A stretch of DNA of 40,703 nt from Caldifarciminota bacterium (lineage in GTDB: Bacteria; Hydrothermota; UBA3072), in the NCBI GenBank assembly GCA_023131835.1, contig JAGLZA010000183.1, positions 1-40,703 of the forward strand, written 5' to 3'. Both the position numbers and the translations under genes were made by a program. Below, piece by piece: positions 10,001 to 18,330 of this stretch. The notes under the pieces are model-generated. The model was not told where the DNA came from and did no database searches. It saw nothing but the letters and a program-made list of their open reading frames with translations. Position 1 is the first letter of the stretch. Each line of letters starts with the position of its first letter.

Positions 10001-11105
10001 TGGTGCAATACTTGAGGTGGAAGATGGGGCCGAGTTGGTTAAGGGTGATGTTCTCTTTGAATATGAGCCATATTCTAATTTGATAATAGCAGAACAAAAG
10101 GGAACTGTCAGGTTTGTAGATATTGAGGAAGGAATTACATTAAAAGAGATGGTAGATGAATCAGGCAAGAGACAGAGAATGGTGGTATATGAGAAGACTC
10201 GTAAGTATATTCCTACAATAGAGATTCTTTATGGTAAGAAGAAGATAGGGAGTTATTCAATACCCATGGGGGCATATCTCTTTATTGAAGATGGTAATGA
10301 AGTTGAAATTGGAGATCTACTGGCAAAAAAACCCAGGGATATAGCAAGGACTCAGGATATTACAGGAGGACTTCCGCGGGTAGAAGCCCTTGTAGAAGCG
10401 AGGACACCAAAGGAAAAATCGATAATATCAGAGATAGATGGTATTGTTCATTTCGGAGAGGTTTCTCGTGGTAAGCGCAAAATTTATGTTGAGTCTGATA
10501 AAGAGCGGAGAGAATATAAGGTTCCTTATGGGAAATACTTTAGTGTTTATGAGGGTCAGACTGTAAGAGCAGGGGATAAGCTCTGTGAGGGATTTGTTGA
10601 TCCTCAGGATATTCTGCGCGTAAAGGGAGTTACAGCTGCCCAGCAATATCTTCTGAATGAGATTCAGGAGGTTTACAGAATGCAGGGTGTCAAGATAGAT
10701 GATAAACATATTGGTATCATAGTGCGGCAGATGTTTAAAAAGGTAAAGGTTGCAGATGGAGGGGATACTCGATTCCTTGAAGATCAGATTGTGGATGCAA
10801 AGATAATAAGAGAGGAGAACAGGATGATGACTCAGGAAGGGAAAGAACCAGCCACTTACAAGCCCCTACTCTTAGGTATTACGCAGGCTTCTCTTTCCTC
10901 GGATTCTTTTATAGCATCAGCATCTTTCCAGAGAACCACCAGTGTGCTTTTAAGCGCTTCTCTTGAAGGTAAGGTGGATTATCTTAAGGGACTCAAGGAA
11001 AATGTGATTATAGGAGGTAAAATTCCAGCAGGAACTGGACTTAAAGAGTATGAAAGAATTCGATTAAGTTTCAAGGAAGAAGAAGAAGAAGAAAAAAGAG
11101 CTTAG
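7071..11105 (+). CDS. rpoC: DNA-directed RNA polymerase subunit beta'
   Basis: The beta' subunit (1344 residues) carries the catalytic magnesium site, [12 protein letters not shown], with Asp459, Asp461 and Asp463. The N-terminal zinc ribbon is visible as ECNCGKYKG and [10 protein letters not shown], and the second zinc site as [17 protein letters not shown]. The open frame begins at 7038, but [13 protein letters not shown] at 7071 has a good GGGGAGGAAG site in front and matches the normal N-terminus. The C-terminus holds the usual [13 protein letters not shown] and [20 protein letters not shown] blocks. It ends in an acidic-basic tail ten bases before rpsL. Confidence 0.98.
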   Translation: MRFNVGKNRDSLPKGFNLIKLSLAFPETILSWSHGEVTKSETINYRTQKPEMGGLFCERIFGPVKDYECNCGKYKGPKYKGHICERCKVEVTKSSVRRERMGHVELAVPVAHIWFYKVTPTRIGGLLDLTKSQLQRVLYYESYIVTDPGDAPLKKKQLLPAEDYHKLQEEYHGSFTAKMGAEAIYDLLKNINIEATAETLRAQIKSERSSHKKKKLLKKLSIVEAFRNSGNKPEWMIIRVLPVIPPDIRPLVPLEGGVFATSDVNDLYRRVITRNNRLKNLVDIDAPDIILRNERRMLQEAVDALMDNARISRPITGRGNRPLKSLTDSLKGKSGRFRRNLLGKRVDYSGRSVVTVDPTLKLHECGLPKTMARELFKPFLIRKLEEQGVVDSIRKARKKLETDDPLVWDLLEEVVDGYPILLNRAPTLHRISIEAFLPKLVEGNAIRIHPMVCPPFNADFDGDQMAVHIPLSPYARLEAYTLMLSSRNILSPSSGIPLISPTRDIVIGIYYLTKEKSEVKEIKSFFDDIDEVITAYESGVLNLHDWIKFRYDGKWIETTTGRVVFNEIVPEPLRWINEKLASKSLTALVRRCYRKLGMDTTALFLDDIKTLGFEYASISGLTFGLDDMIIPEERDKIIEEARNKVQEAEKQYKEKGIITEGERYNKVIDAWTRATEQVEKALKNALSEDRFGFNPIYMMTNSGARGNMDQVRQLSGLRGLMSKPQKKLSTQAIIETPILHSFKEGLNEMEYFISSHGGRKGLTDTALKTAEAGYLTRRLVDVAQEMVVTEGDCGTVMGVEVSSLVEGGKIVEPLRDRIEGSYTADDVVHPLTGDIILPAGEWITEESAIEIEEAGVESLKMRSVLTCEAERGVCQQCYGMDLSTGELVEKGTAVGVIAAQSIGEPGTQLTLRTFHVGGIASGVAEESVQKAPKDGKIKFSPGLLFEERRDKFHVVLSRKSAIFLEHSGGRLRYRVPYGAILEVEDGAELVKGDVLFEYEPYSNLIIAEQKGTVRFVDIEEGITLKEMVDESGKRQRMVVYEKTRKYIPTIEILYGKKKIGSYSIPMGAYLFIEDGNEVEIGDLLAKKPRDIARTQDITGGLPRVEALVEARTPKEKSIISEIDGIVHFGEVSRGKRKIYVESDKERREYKVPYGKYFSVYEGQTVRAGDKLCEGFVDPQDILRVKGVTAAQQYLLNEIQEVYRMQGVKIDDKHIGIIVRQMFKKVKVADGGDTRFLEDQIVDAKIIREENRMMTQEGKEPATYKPLLLGITQASLSSDSFIASASFQRTTSVLLSASLEGKVDYLKGLKENVIIGGKIPAGTGLKEYERIRLSFKEEEEEEKRA

Positions 11106-11115
11106 GAGGTGTTTA

Positions 11116-11493
11116 ATGCCAACAATTAATCAACTGGTTCGCAAGGGAAGAAAGAAGGTGAAAAAGAAGACGAAATCACCTGCCCTTGATTCTTGCCCGC
11201 AGAAAAGAGGTGTATGTGTTAGGGTTTATACTACAACCCCTAAGAAACCCAACTCTGCGCTGCGCAAGGTGGCAAGAGTGAGATTGTCCAATGGGATGGT
11301 AGTTACTACATATATACCAGGTGAAGGGCATACCCTTCAAGAACATTCTATAGTTCTTGTCAGGGGAGGTAGAGTTAAAGATTTACCAGGTGTCAGGTAT
11401 CATATAGTTCGGGGTGTCTATGATTCAATTGGTGTTGAAGATAGAAGAAAGAGTAGATCTCGATACGGAACAAAGAAGCCAAAGGAGGAATAA
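11116..11493 (+). CDS. rpsL: 30S ribosomal protein S12
   Basis: S12 (125 residues) lines the decoding centre of the small subunit. The [19 protein letters not shown] block and [17 protein letters not shown] are intact. Lysines 43 and 88, the positions most often changed in streptomycin-resistant mutants, are unchanged. The strong GGAGGTG (11105-11111) precedes the ATG. It is placed directly after rpoC, so the rpoBC and str gene clusters form one unit here. The stop overlaps the rpsG ATG by one base. Confidence 0.97.
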   Translation: MPTINQLVRKGRKKVKKKTKSPALDSCPQKRGVCVRVYTTTPKKPNSALRKVARVRLSNGMVVTTYIPGEGHTLQEHSIVLVRGGRVKDLPGVRYHIVRGVYDSIGVEDRRKSRSRYGTKKPKEE

Positions 11494-11963
11494 TGGCAAG
11501 AAGGAGGAGGGCTCCCAAAAGAGAAATTGCTCCGGATTATAAGTATCATTCAGTTCTTGTTTCCAAGTTTATAAATAATCTAATGTGGGGCGGGAAGAAG
11601 ACCGTAGCAGAGAACATATTCTATAATGCTATTGATATTATAACCCAGAGAGCTGGATCTGATGGCATTGAGGTCTTTAATAAAGCCATAAATAATGTCA
11701 AACCAGTAGTTGCGGTTCGCCCACGCAGGATTGGTGGAGCGACCTATCAGGTACCTGTGGAGGTCAGGTCTGAAAGACGCATGTCCCTTGCAGTTAACTG
11801 GCTCATTGATGCCAGCCGGAAGAGAGGTGAATACACTATGAAGGAACGTCTTTGCAATGAAATTATTGCTGCATCAAGGAAAGAAGGGATGGCATACAAG
11901 AAGAAAGAGGATACCCACAGGATGGCAGAAGCTAATAAAGCCTTCGCACATTATAAGTGGTAA
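11493..11963 (+). CDS. rpsG: 30S ribosomal protein S7
   Basis: S7 (156 residues) nucleates assembly of the head of the 30S subunit. Family blocks seen are SVLVSKFINNLMWGGKKTVAE, VKPVVAVRPRRIGGATYQVP and RRMSLAVNWLIDASRKR. It ends with KKEDTHRMAEANKAFAHYKW, the short C-terminal form. An AGGAGG-like site lies within the end of rpsL. A 65-base gap follows before fusA. Confidence 0.97.
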   Translation: MARRRRAPKREIAPDYKYHSVLVSKFINNLMWGGKKTVAENIFYNAIDIITQRAGSDGIEVFNKAINNVKPVVAVRPRRIGGATYQVPVEVRSERRMSLAVNWLIDASRKRGEYTMKERLCNEIIAASRKEGMAYKKKEDTHRMAEANKAFAHYKW

Positions 11964-12028
11964 TCGGAAGATTTGAGAAGTCTGTTCGCCCAATGTTAAT
12001 TTGAGTCTATAGTTCTGAGGGCATTCAA

Positions 12029-14113
12029 ATGTATAATACATACGATAAAAGGAAAAAGGTTGATAACACGGATATTAGGAATATGGGTATAATTGCCCAT
12101 ATAGATGCAGGGAAGACAACACTAACTGAACGTATACTCTTTTATAGTGGTAAGGTTCATCAAATGGGTGAAGTGGATGAAGGTCTGGCAACAATGGATT
12201 ATATGGATCAGGAGAAGGAGAGAGGGATTACTATTACATCAGCGGCTACTACTATTTACTGGAGTGGTAAGAGAATTAATATTATAGATACTCCCGGACA
12301 TGTAGATTTTACAATGGAGGTTGAACGGACTTTGAGGGTCTTAGATGGTGGAATAGTGATATTTAGTGGCGTTGAGGGAGTGGAGGCACAATCTGAAACT
12401 GTCTGGAGACAGGCAAATAGATACGGCTTAGCACGAATAACCTTTATCAATAAATTAGACAGAAAGGGTTCGGATTTCTTTAGAACTGTTGATATGATGG
12501 AGGAAAAACTGAAAGTAGTTTCCCTTATTGTTAATTTTCCTTTCTATGAGCAGGGAGAGTTGAAGGGAGTAATTGATATTGTTGATATGAAGGGTTGGGT
12601 ATGGAAGGATAGAGAGGGAATGGAGTATGTGAGTATTCCTATACCTGATGAACTTTTGAGTAAAGCAAATGGTTTAAGAGAGGAGTTAATAGATAAAATC
12701 AGCCTGTATGATGATGAACTCATGGAAAAATATCTCGATGAAGAAGAGATTACTCAAGAATTACTAAGGAGGGCAATACGAAAAATAACCGTAAGATCCA
12801 ACGTGTTTCCTGTAATGAGTGGTTCAGCATTGAAGAATATAGGGGTTCAGAAGGTGATAGATGCTGTGGTGGATTATCTCCCTTCCCCGCTTGATGTCCC
12901 TTTAATTACAGGAAGAAATCCAGAGACAGAGGAAGAGGAGAAGAGAGAGAGTAACCCTGATGGTCCCTTTAGCGCCCTTGCATTTAAAATTCTGACAGAT
13001 CCCCATGGGAAGTTGACTTATGTAAGGATTTATTCCGGGAGGGTAAAAAAGGGAGAGAGGGTTTTAAATGTGAATAGGGGAACAAAAGAGAGGATTTCAA
13101 AGATCATCCTTATGCATGCCAACAAGATGGAAGAGATAGCAGAGGCAGAAGCAGGGGAGATAGTTGCTTTTCGGGGCTTGCAGAATGTTACAACAGGTTA
13201 TACCCTGACAGACGTGGATCACCCTATTCTGCTTGAGCCGCCCGATATTCCTAAACCTGTGATATTCACCTCAATTACGCCAAGAAGCCTTGCAGACCAG
13301 GAGAAATTTGCACTTGCCCTTAGGAAGATGAGTGAAGAAGACCCCACCTTTGAGGTCAAAAATGATCTTAATACGGGTGAAACCCTGATATATGGTATGG
13401 GTGAACTTCACCTTGAAGTAATAATAGAGCGTATTAAAAGAGAATTTTCTGTTCATGCAAGAGTCAGTACCCCAAAGGTTTCTTATAAAGAATCTATAAG
13501 ACAGGAAGCTACAGGGGAAGGTAAATTTATTAAACAAACAGGGGGCAAAGGCCAGTATGGTCATGTAATACTGAGACTGGAACCCGCGGAGGAATATGAA
13601 TTTATCAATAAAGCCTCGCCAAGTGAAATTCCGAAAGAGTTTATAAAAGCTATAAAAGAAGGTGTAGAGGAAGCAAGGTATTCAGGTTTCCTCGCAGGAT
13701 ATGAGGTGACCGGTGGACGCATTATAGTTACAGGAGGTTCATGCCATGAGGTGGATTCAAGTGATATTGCATATAAGATAGCAGCCTCCTTTGCATTCAA
13801 AGAGGCATATAAAAAGACAGACCCAATTATTTTAGAACCTATTATGAGAATTGAAGTCACAATTCCAAAGACATATTTCGGTTCCGTATTGGATGACCTT
13901 AATTCCAAAAGAGCAGAGATAAAGAATATTGAACACAGAGAGGAGGTTGAAATTATAGATGCTCACGTTCCATTGGCAAGATTGTTTGGCTATGCAACTA
14001 CCCTCCGTTCCCTCACCAGTGGAAGAGGAGTTCATCAGATGCAGTTTATGAATTATCAGCCTATTCCAGAAAAGATATTAAGGAAGAAATTGAAGGAGAT
14101 AAGGGGATATTGA
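12029..14113 (+). CDS. fusA: Elongation factor G
   Basis: EF-G (694 residues) is the GTPase that drives ribosomal translocation and, with RRF, recycling. GTPase motifs are AHIDAGKT (23-30), the switch region QEKERGITITSAATT, DTPGH (87-91) and NKLD (141-144). Domains II to V follow at normal length, including GMGELHLEVIIERIKREF. A GAGGG stretch lies about seven bases before the ATG. It is the last gene of the operon. There is no tuf after it, unlike the classical str order. Confidence 0.97.
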   Translation: MYNTYDKRKKVDNTDIRNMGIIAHIDAGKTTLTERILFYSGKVHQMGEVDEGLATMDYMDQEKERGITITSAATTIYWSGKRINIIDTPGHVDFTMEVERTLRVLDGGIVIFSGVEGVEAQSETVWRQANRYGLARITFINKLDRKGSDFFRTVDMMEEKLKVVSLIVNFPFYEQGELKGVIDIVDMKGWVWKDREGMEYVSIPIPDELLSKANGLREELIDKISLYDDELMEKYLDEEEITQELLRRAIRKITVRSNVFPVMSGSALKNIGVQKVIDAVVDYLPSPLDVPLITGRNPETEEEEKRESNPDGPFSALAFKILTDPHGKLTYVRIYSGRVKKGERVLNVNRGTKERISKIILMHANKMEEIAEAEAGEIVAFRGLQNVTTGYTLTDVDHPILLEPPDIPKPVIFTSITPRSLADQEKFALALRKMSEEDPTFEVKNDLNTGETLIYGMGELHLEVIIERIKREFSVHARVSTPKVSYKESIRQEATGEGKFIKQTGGKGQYGHVILRLEPAEEYEFINKASPSEIPKEFIKAIKEGVEEARYSGFLAGYEVTGGRIIVTGGSCHEVDSSDIAYKIAASFAFKEAYKKTDPIILEPIMRIEVTIPKTYFGSVLDDLNSKRAEIKNIEHREEVEIIDAHVPLARLFGYATTLRSLTSGRGVHQMQFMNYQPIPEKILRKKLKEIRGY

Positions 14114-14162
14114 GAATGCAAAAACATCCACTACTACCTTTTTATTTAACCGCAGATGAACG

Positions 14163-14257
14163 CAGAGATAGTCGCTTCGCTCCATTGCAAAATGCAGATT
14201 GCAAAGTGCAAAATGCAAAACTCCTCTCCACCCAACCATTTTTAACCGCAGATGAAC
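14163..14257 (+). repeat. Direct repeat, copy A (95 bp)
   Basis: This copy begins CAGAGATAGTCGCTTCGC and ends ACCGCAGATGAAC. Read by eye, it matches copy B at 14314-14401 at every base except for a 7-base AAATGCA-type unit present only here. The central part is built of TGCAAAATGCAGATTGCAAAG-like short repeats. Confidence 0.85.
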
Positions 14258-14313
14258 GCAGATTAAGGCAGAACCCCACCAATCCCCCCTATTTTTTATG
14301 TTTTCAGAGGACA

Positions 14314-14401
14314 CAGAGATAGTCGCTTCGCTCCATTGCAAAATGCAGATTGCAAAGTGCAAAACTCCTCTCCACCCAACCATTTTTAACCGCAGATGAA
14401 C
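14314..14401 (+). repeat. Direct repeat, copy B (88 bp)
   Basis: This is the second copy of the unit at 14163-14257, lying 56 bases after it, with seven bases lost in the TGCAAAA stretch. Such similarity suggests a recent duplication or gene conversion. Confidence 0.85.
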
Positions 14402-14455
14402 ACAAGTAAACAAGCTCGGTGGTTACATGGGAAGTTAAGGGAGAGAAGACAAGCA

Positions 14456-14544
14456 GGTGATATGTGATAGAAGTCAAGCGAGAAGACAGGCGGGTGTTAT
14501 GTGTTATGAGATAGAAGATGAACATGCACATATCACATATCACC
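14456..14544. repeat. 14-bp inverted repeat with 61-bp spacer
   Basis: The left arm GGTGATATGTGATA (14456-14469) is exactly complementary to TATCACATATCACC (14531-14544). The GTGATATGTG core recurs as a tandem at 40506-40533, so this is a dispersed motif. Confidence 0.7.
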
Positions 14545-14786
14545 CTACAAACCCAACAAATTGTCATTGCGAGTTCCTCTCCTCGCTCTTCTTATTTTTC
14601 GTGGAGGTCTGGGAGGAACTGACTAACACACTAACCCACCAACTCTTTGTCTTTGACTCTCGACTCTCGACATTGGACGCTGGACTTCTCATATCTTATC
14701 TGGCTACCACCGAGCGTATAAACAACTTTGGGACAATGCCAGATTTTTGTGGGTAGGTAATACCAAACACATATTAGAGGTAAAAA

Positions 14787-17078
14787 ATGAACAGTTCTTT
14801 GTTATTAATACTTGTATTAACTCTTCTTAATGGTCCAATAGATGTTCCGGATCACGATAACCTATCAAATTTAGTTCCTGACCGTATTGTGGTTCGTTTG
14901 AGAGATGACATCCTCGAATATGAAATCAAAGATATTACAGCCCATTTAGGAGGTAAGATTATTTATAAGAGTCCATACCTTGATTTCTATACTATCGAGG
15001 TTCCGAAAGGGCATAGCATTGAAGATTTTCTTTATGAGTATCGGAAAAAGAAGTTTGTGCTCTATGCAGATCGCATTGCAATTGGTAGAATATGCTGGAC
15101 CCCGGATGACCCATATTTCTCATATCAGTGGCATCTTGATTCTCTTCACCTGGATATGGAATCAGCCTGGGATATAGAGAGAGGTGATACATCTGTAGTT
15201 ATTGCTGTAGTTGATTGTGGCGTGGCATACGAGGATTATCCCATTCCTTCATATGAAGAGCACCCCACTGTGAAATCCTCTGGTGGGTGGTATCGTCTTG
15301 CATCAGATCTTAATGGAGTAGGGTTTGTTCAGGGATATGACTTTGTCAATGATGATTCCCATCCAAATGATAACAATGGACATGGGACTCATGTTGCAGG
15401 TATTATTGCGCAGGCAACAAATAACAATCTGGGAATGGCTGGTATGATTCCCGATTGTTCCATAATGCCTGTTAAGGTTCTTAATTACGCTGGTTGGGGA
15501 TATTCAACTAATATAGCAGATGGAATAGTCTATGCTGCCAATAATGGTGCGGATGTTATCAATCTATCACTTACTGGAGCGCCCGGCAATTCTTCTGGTT
15601 GGAGTGTTGTCCATGATGCTGTCAAACTGGCAAGGGATTCCTGCGTGGTTGTGGTTGCTTCTGCTGGAAATGAATCCGTAGGACAGCTATCCTATCCTGC
15701 TGGATTCGAAGAGGTTATTGCGGTTGCTGCGACAGAGTGGCAAGATTCTTTAGCCTATTATTCCCAGTTTGGGCAAGGTCTTGACCTTTCGGCACCAGGG
15801 GGTGATCTTCTGCATGATAGAAATGATGATAATTATGGGGATGGAATCTTGCAGCAGACCTTTAGATTAGACGGTGATACCTGCTGGGTGGATGAATTCT
15901 ATAATTATTTCTTTCAGGGGACATCGATGTCTGCACCTATTGTCAGTGGTCTTGCAGGTTTATTGAAAGCCCGGGGAATAGAGGATCCTGCTTATATCGA
16001 GGATATTATGTATTTCACAGCAAGGGACCTTGGCGCGGTAGGATATGATATAGTATATGGATGGGGGATAGTGGATCCTTCTTATGCATTATCTTTTCGA
16101 GACACCATACCCCCTCAATTTGGGATATTGGTTCTTCAGAATCCTTATCTTGAGAAATGGGTTGATATCTGGGTCTTCTCATCAGAGTGCCTTAAGGGTG
16201 GTGATTCTCCTCCGGATTCAGTGGTGGTTTCTATCGGCGGAACAATGGAGGAAATATCTTTGAGAAATGTTCCTACTGTGGATAGGACCTATCACTCTGA
16301 ATACAATCTCCCTTTGATTGAGGAGATGGAGATTGCTGTTATTGGATTCGATGTAGGGAGGAACCAGGGGCAGGGTGTTAGAAATTACTCTTTTGGTAAA
16401 CTCTCACTGGATGAATTCGATCTATCCACACCTGATAAATTCTGTAAGTGTTCATTCTTACCAAATTCAGTCGCAGAAGAGAGGTATATCCTGAGCGGCA
16501 AGTTAGATGAGTATGGTATGAAATGGATGGGGATTAATAACGATAGGATTTCGATTGGTGAACCCTACATTATTGGGACGGATGACCTCCTTCTATCAAA
16601 GGAATTTTCTCTTGCTATTCGATATGAATTGAAGGGCAAAGATATCCTTGAGAAGAAGATTGCTGCTTATCACTGGGATGAAGATTTATGGAGAAAATTA
16701 GAGAGCTTAATAGATATTGAGAATAATATTATCTATGCAAAGAGTGATCGATTGGGAGTTTTTCGATTATTTATTAGCGATGAAGAAACAGAGTCCTGTC
16801 CATATGATAATATGATGAGACTCGTTGGTCCAAATCCAATATTCAGCAAAACAGAGTTTTTGTTTACTATCAGGGAACCAGGGAGATTATCCATATCAGT
16901 CTATGACCTCCTGGGACGTGAGGTAAAGGAATTTATCAATAATAAGGTTTTTCCGGGTGAGTATAGAATTTCCTGGGATGGTAGGGATACTAACGGAAGA
17001 AGATTGCCAAACGGGAGTTACATAATCCATTCGGAAGGCCTTTTCGCTCAATCCATAAAGGTAGTATTGTTAAGGTAA
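14787..17078 (+). CDS. Secreted subtilisin-like serine protease (S8) with FlgD-like C-terminal domain
   Basis: This 763-residue exported protease has a hydrophobic N-terminus (about residues 4-15) acting as a signal sequence and a propeptide-like region (about 30-100). The S8 catalytic domain spans about 125-420. The triad reads Asp143 (VVDCG), His199 (NGHGTHVAG) and Ser380 (GTSMSAP), with Asn295 (ASAGN) as oxyanion residue. The C-terminus (about 680-763) has the FlgD-type Ig fold often used as an anchoring or secretion tail: VYDLLGREVKEF, then SWDGRDTNGRRLPNGSYI. A middle segment (430-680) is not recognised. The ATG follows AGAGG at 14776-14780. The stop overlaps the next gene, so both are probably cotranscribed. 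The substrate is unknown. Confidence 0.9.
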   Translation: MNSSLLLILVLTLLNGPIDVPDHDNLSNLVPDRIVVRLRDDILEYEIKDITAHLGGKIIYKSPYLDFYTIEVPKGHSIEDFLYEYRKKKFVLYADRIAIGRICWTPDDPYFSYQWHLDSLHLDMESAWDIERGDTSVVIAVVDCGVAYEDYPIPSYEEHPTVKSSGGWYRLASDLNGVGFVQGYDFVNDDSHPNDNNGHGTHVAGIIAQATNNNLGMAGMIPDCSIMPVKVLNYAGWGYSTNIADGIVYAANNGADVINLSLTGAPGNSSGWSVVHDAVKLARDSCVVVVASAGNESVGQLSYPAGFEEVIAVAATEWQDSLAYYSQFGQGLDLSAPGGDLLHDRNDDNYGDGILQQTFRLDGDTCWVDEFYNYFFQGTSMSAPIVSGLAGLLKARGIEDPAYIEDIMYFTARDLGAVGYDIVYGWGIVDPSYALSFRDTIPPQFGILVLQNPYLEKWVDIWVFSSECLKGGDSPPDSVVVSIGGTMEEISLRNVPTVDRTYHSEYNLPLIEEMEIAVIGFDVGRNQGQGVRNYSFGKLSLDEFDLSTPDKFCKCSFLPNSVAEERYILSGKLDEYGMKWMGINNDRISIGEPYIIGTDDLLLSKEFSLAIRYELKGKDILEKKIAAYHWDEDLWRKLESLIDIENNIIYAKSDRLGVFRLFISDEETESCPYDNMMRLVGPNPIFSKTEFLFTIREPGRLSISVYDLLGREVKEFINNKVFPGEYRISWDGRDTNGRRLPNGSYIIHSEGLFAQSIKVVLLR

Positions 17079-17083
17079 TGATA

Positions 17084-17635
17084 ATGAAGAGATTATTGTG
17101 GGTGTTTATCTTAATTGTTATAAGTTGTTCCCCTTCGGTAGAGGGATTACTTGATGATGGCTGGAGAGCCTTCGAGGCTGGTGATTTTGAAACTGCAAAA
17201 TCCTGTTTTCTTGATGCAATAGAAATAAATAATGATTGTGCTGATGCGTATAATGGTCTTGGGTGGAGTTGTGCAAAATTGGATGATATTTCACAAGCAA
17301 CAAGGAGTTTTCAATCTGCGATAAACAAGGATCATAATTTATGGGATTCCTATGCTGGTTTTGCAATTGTAGAGATGGACTACGAAAATGCAGTAAATAA
17401 AGCAAGCACAGTAATAACCAATGAGCCGAATTATTGTTTTTCTCATGATACTACAGTAACCATTGAGGATATCTATCTCTGTCGTGCTCACGGAAGAGTA
17501 TGTCTGGGTGAGTTTGAGGAGGCTCTTTCCGATGTCCGGGTGATTGATCCAACCTTTAATGCTGATATAAACACCCACGAAGGCAGAGAAGAACTAATTA
17601 GAAGAATAGAAGAACTCCTCATTTCCTATCTGTAG
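17084..17635 (+). CDS. Small TPR-repeat lipoprotein
   Basis: The product is a 183-residue predicted lipoprotein. A basic start and hydrophobic segment end in the lipobox VISC, followed by two or three tetratricopeptide units, such as DGWRAFEAGDFETAKSCFLDA and DAYNGLGWSCAKLDDISQAT. TPRs hold protein partners; the partner here is unknown. ATG 17078 overlaps the protease stop, but ATG 17084 gives a cleaner MKRLLWVF signal, so I chose that; either may be used. The overlap with the subtilase gene suggests a shared role at the cell surface. An intrinsic terminator follows directly. Confidence 0.75.
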   Translation: MKRLLWVFILIVISCSPSVEGLLDDGWRAFEAGDFETAKSCFLDAIEINNDCADAYNGLGWSCAKLDDISQATRSFQSAINKDHNLWDSYAGFAIVEMDYENAVNKASTVITNEPNYCFSHDTTVTIEDIYLCRAHGRVCLGEFEEALSDVRVIDPTFNADINTHEGREELIRRIEELLISYL

Positions 17636-17673
17636 GGGGGATTTCCCAGTCCCGATCACTTCCCCCCTTTTTT
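17634..17673 (+). terminator. Rho-independent terminator after the TPR lipoprotein
   Basis: The arm AGGGGGGA (17634-17641) pairs with TCCCCCCT (17661-17668), and TTTTTT follows to 17673. The loop is long (about 19 bases). The left arm starts in the TAG stop codon. Confidence 0.7.
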
Positions 17674-17780
17674 CTCGCAAAGCACGCAAAGGATTGAGTT
17701 AGTCAGTTTGTGGGTTAGTCTGTTATTTATAGTGGCACTGGACAATGTATCCCTATACCTAAAATATTCCAAGAATTGTA

Positions 17781-17803
17781 GAGACGAGGCAATGCCTCGT
17801 CTC
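17781..17803. repeat. Palindrome 1, core GACGAGGC
   Basis: The arm GAGACGAGGCA is followed by one base and its exact complement TGCCTCGTCTC (11+1+11). It is preceded by TTGTA, the same edge as the next palindromes. Confidence 0.85.
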
Positions 17804-17811
17804 CCTTGTAG

Positions 17812-17830
17812 GGGCGTATTGCATACGCCC
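17812..17830. repeat. Palindrome 2, core GCGTAT
   Basis: GGGCGTAT and ATACGCCC are complementary arms around a TGC centre. It is preceded by TTGTAG. The same core recurs at 18208-18234. Confidence 0.85.
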
Positions 17831-17846
17831 AATGGTCCAAAAATGT

Positions 17847-17870
17847 AGGGGCAATTCATGAATTGCCCCT
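17847..17870. repeat. Palindrome 3, core GCAATTC
   Basis: AGGGGCAATTC and GAATTGCCCCT are exact complementary arms around AT. The left edge is ATGTAGGGGC. Confidence 0.88.
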
Positions 17871-17896
17871 AGTTGTTCCGCGCTCTGGGTGTAGGG

Positions 17897-17912
17897 GCAA
17901 GATACATCTTGC
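17897..17912. repeat. Palindrome 4, core GCAAGAT
   Basis: GCAAGAT and ATCTTGC pair around AC. The left edge is GTGTAGGGGC; the right GGGG complement is missing and TTTT follows. Confidence 0.8.
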
Positions 17913-17922
17913 TTTTCTGTAT

Positions 17923-17940
17923 GTGCGAATTTATTCGTGC
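17923..17940. repeat. Palindrome 5, core CGAAT (degenerate)
   Basis: CGAAT and ATTCG pair around TT, with GTG on the left and TGC on the right. The edge has lost the GTAGGGG form. Confidence 0.55.
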
Positions 17941-17991
17941 TAAACGCACTAAGTATTATCTTTAGGGAATTAAGTTCAATGCATTTTGCTC

Positions 17992-18133
17992 GGGGGTTGC
18001 CCTCACAAAACCGCAGTCGATTTTCCCAGCGAGAAAATCGCTGCTTCCGCTCTCTGCCTCGCTCTCGTGAGATTAAAATCTCGGAGAACCATGCCCGCTC
18101 GGCCTCCGAGAGGATTTTGTGAGGACAACCCCC
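17992..18133. repeat. 142-bp MITE-like inverted-repeat element
   Basis: The outer arms GGGGGTTGCCCTCACAAAA (17992-18010) and TTTTGTGAGGACAACCCCC (18115-18133) are complementary with one mismatch. Inside, GCAG-T-CGATTTTC pairs with GAAAATCG-CTGC (18013-18044, one bulge), GAGATT pairs with AATCTC (18069-18082), and CTCGGAG pairs with CTCCGAG (18081-18111) as an alternative fold. There is no transposase. It looks like a small non-autonomous element or a BIME-like structure. I could not define a target-site duplication. Confidence 0.65.
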
Positions 18134-18207
18134 TCGCTTTTATCATTTGATTCTGCCAGTGTGAGAAACTGAAGATTGTTAGCATTTGTCAAGTATTCTC
18201 ACATTTT

Positions 18208-18234
18208 GTAGGTGCGTATTGCATACGCCCCTAC
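18208..18234. repeat. Palindrome 6, core GCGTAT (second copy)
   Basis: The sequence begins GTAGGTGCGTAT and ends ATACGCCCCTAC, with TGC in the centre, so both edges of the family (GTAGG and CCTAC) are kept. It has the same core as palindrome 2, 400 bp away. Confidence 0.85.
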
Positions 18235-18243
18235 TCTTGACCC

Positions 18244-18271
18244 TTGAAATTTTTGATATTATCTATATAAT
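18244..18271 (+). promoter_or_regulatory. Sigma-70-type promoter for DUF4160/DUF2442
   Basis: The -35 box is TTGAAA (18244-18249) and the -10 box is TATAAT (18266-18271), with a 16-base spacer. Transcription would begin near 18278, leaving a leader of about 50 bases before ATG 18331. Confidence 0.75.
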
Positions 18272-18330
18272 TAAACAATAATGAAATTACAATCAGATGC
18301 TAAAAAAGATGAAAAAGGGGTAGTTTGAAA

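Larger units (their letters stand above)
14114..14786. other. Repeat-rich non-coding region after fusA
   Basis: This 673-bp stretch has no credible gene. It holds a long direct repeat (listed separately), several ACCGCAGATGAACGCAG phrases, a 14-bp inverted repeat, a TCATTGCGAG phrase near 14564 and imperfect tandem GACTCTCGACTCTCGAC / GGACGCTGGAC near 14656-14682. The frames open here translate into low-complexity peptides and run through the repeats. I see no hairpin terminator directly after fusA. Confidence 0.7.
17674..18243. other. Non-coding region with palindromic repeats
   Basis: With the terminator on one side and the DUF4160 promoter on the other, this region holds a CGCAAAGCACGCAAAGG phrase (from about 17675), six variable-core palindromes and a 142-bp inverted-repeat element, each listed separately. 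Short frames open through the palindromes give Arg/Ser-rich peptides with no sign of selection. Confidence 0.7.

Noticed and set aside
14110-14756. Small frames of 70-99 codons after fusA, both strands
   Set aside because: They run through direct repeats and low-complexity phrases, with no ribosome site or family pattern.
17776-17940. CRISPR array
   Set aside because: The shared part is only the GTAGGGGC edge, spacing is irregular, and the intervening parts are palindromes, not unique spacers; no cas genes are near.
17937-18185. Overlapping 60-codon frames within the inverted-repeat element
   Set aside because: They are produced by the palindrome itself (similar frames on both strands) and have no plausible start site.
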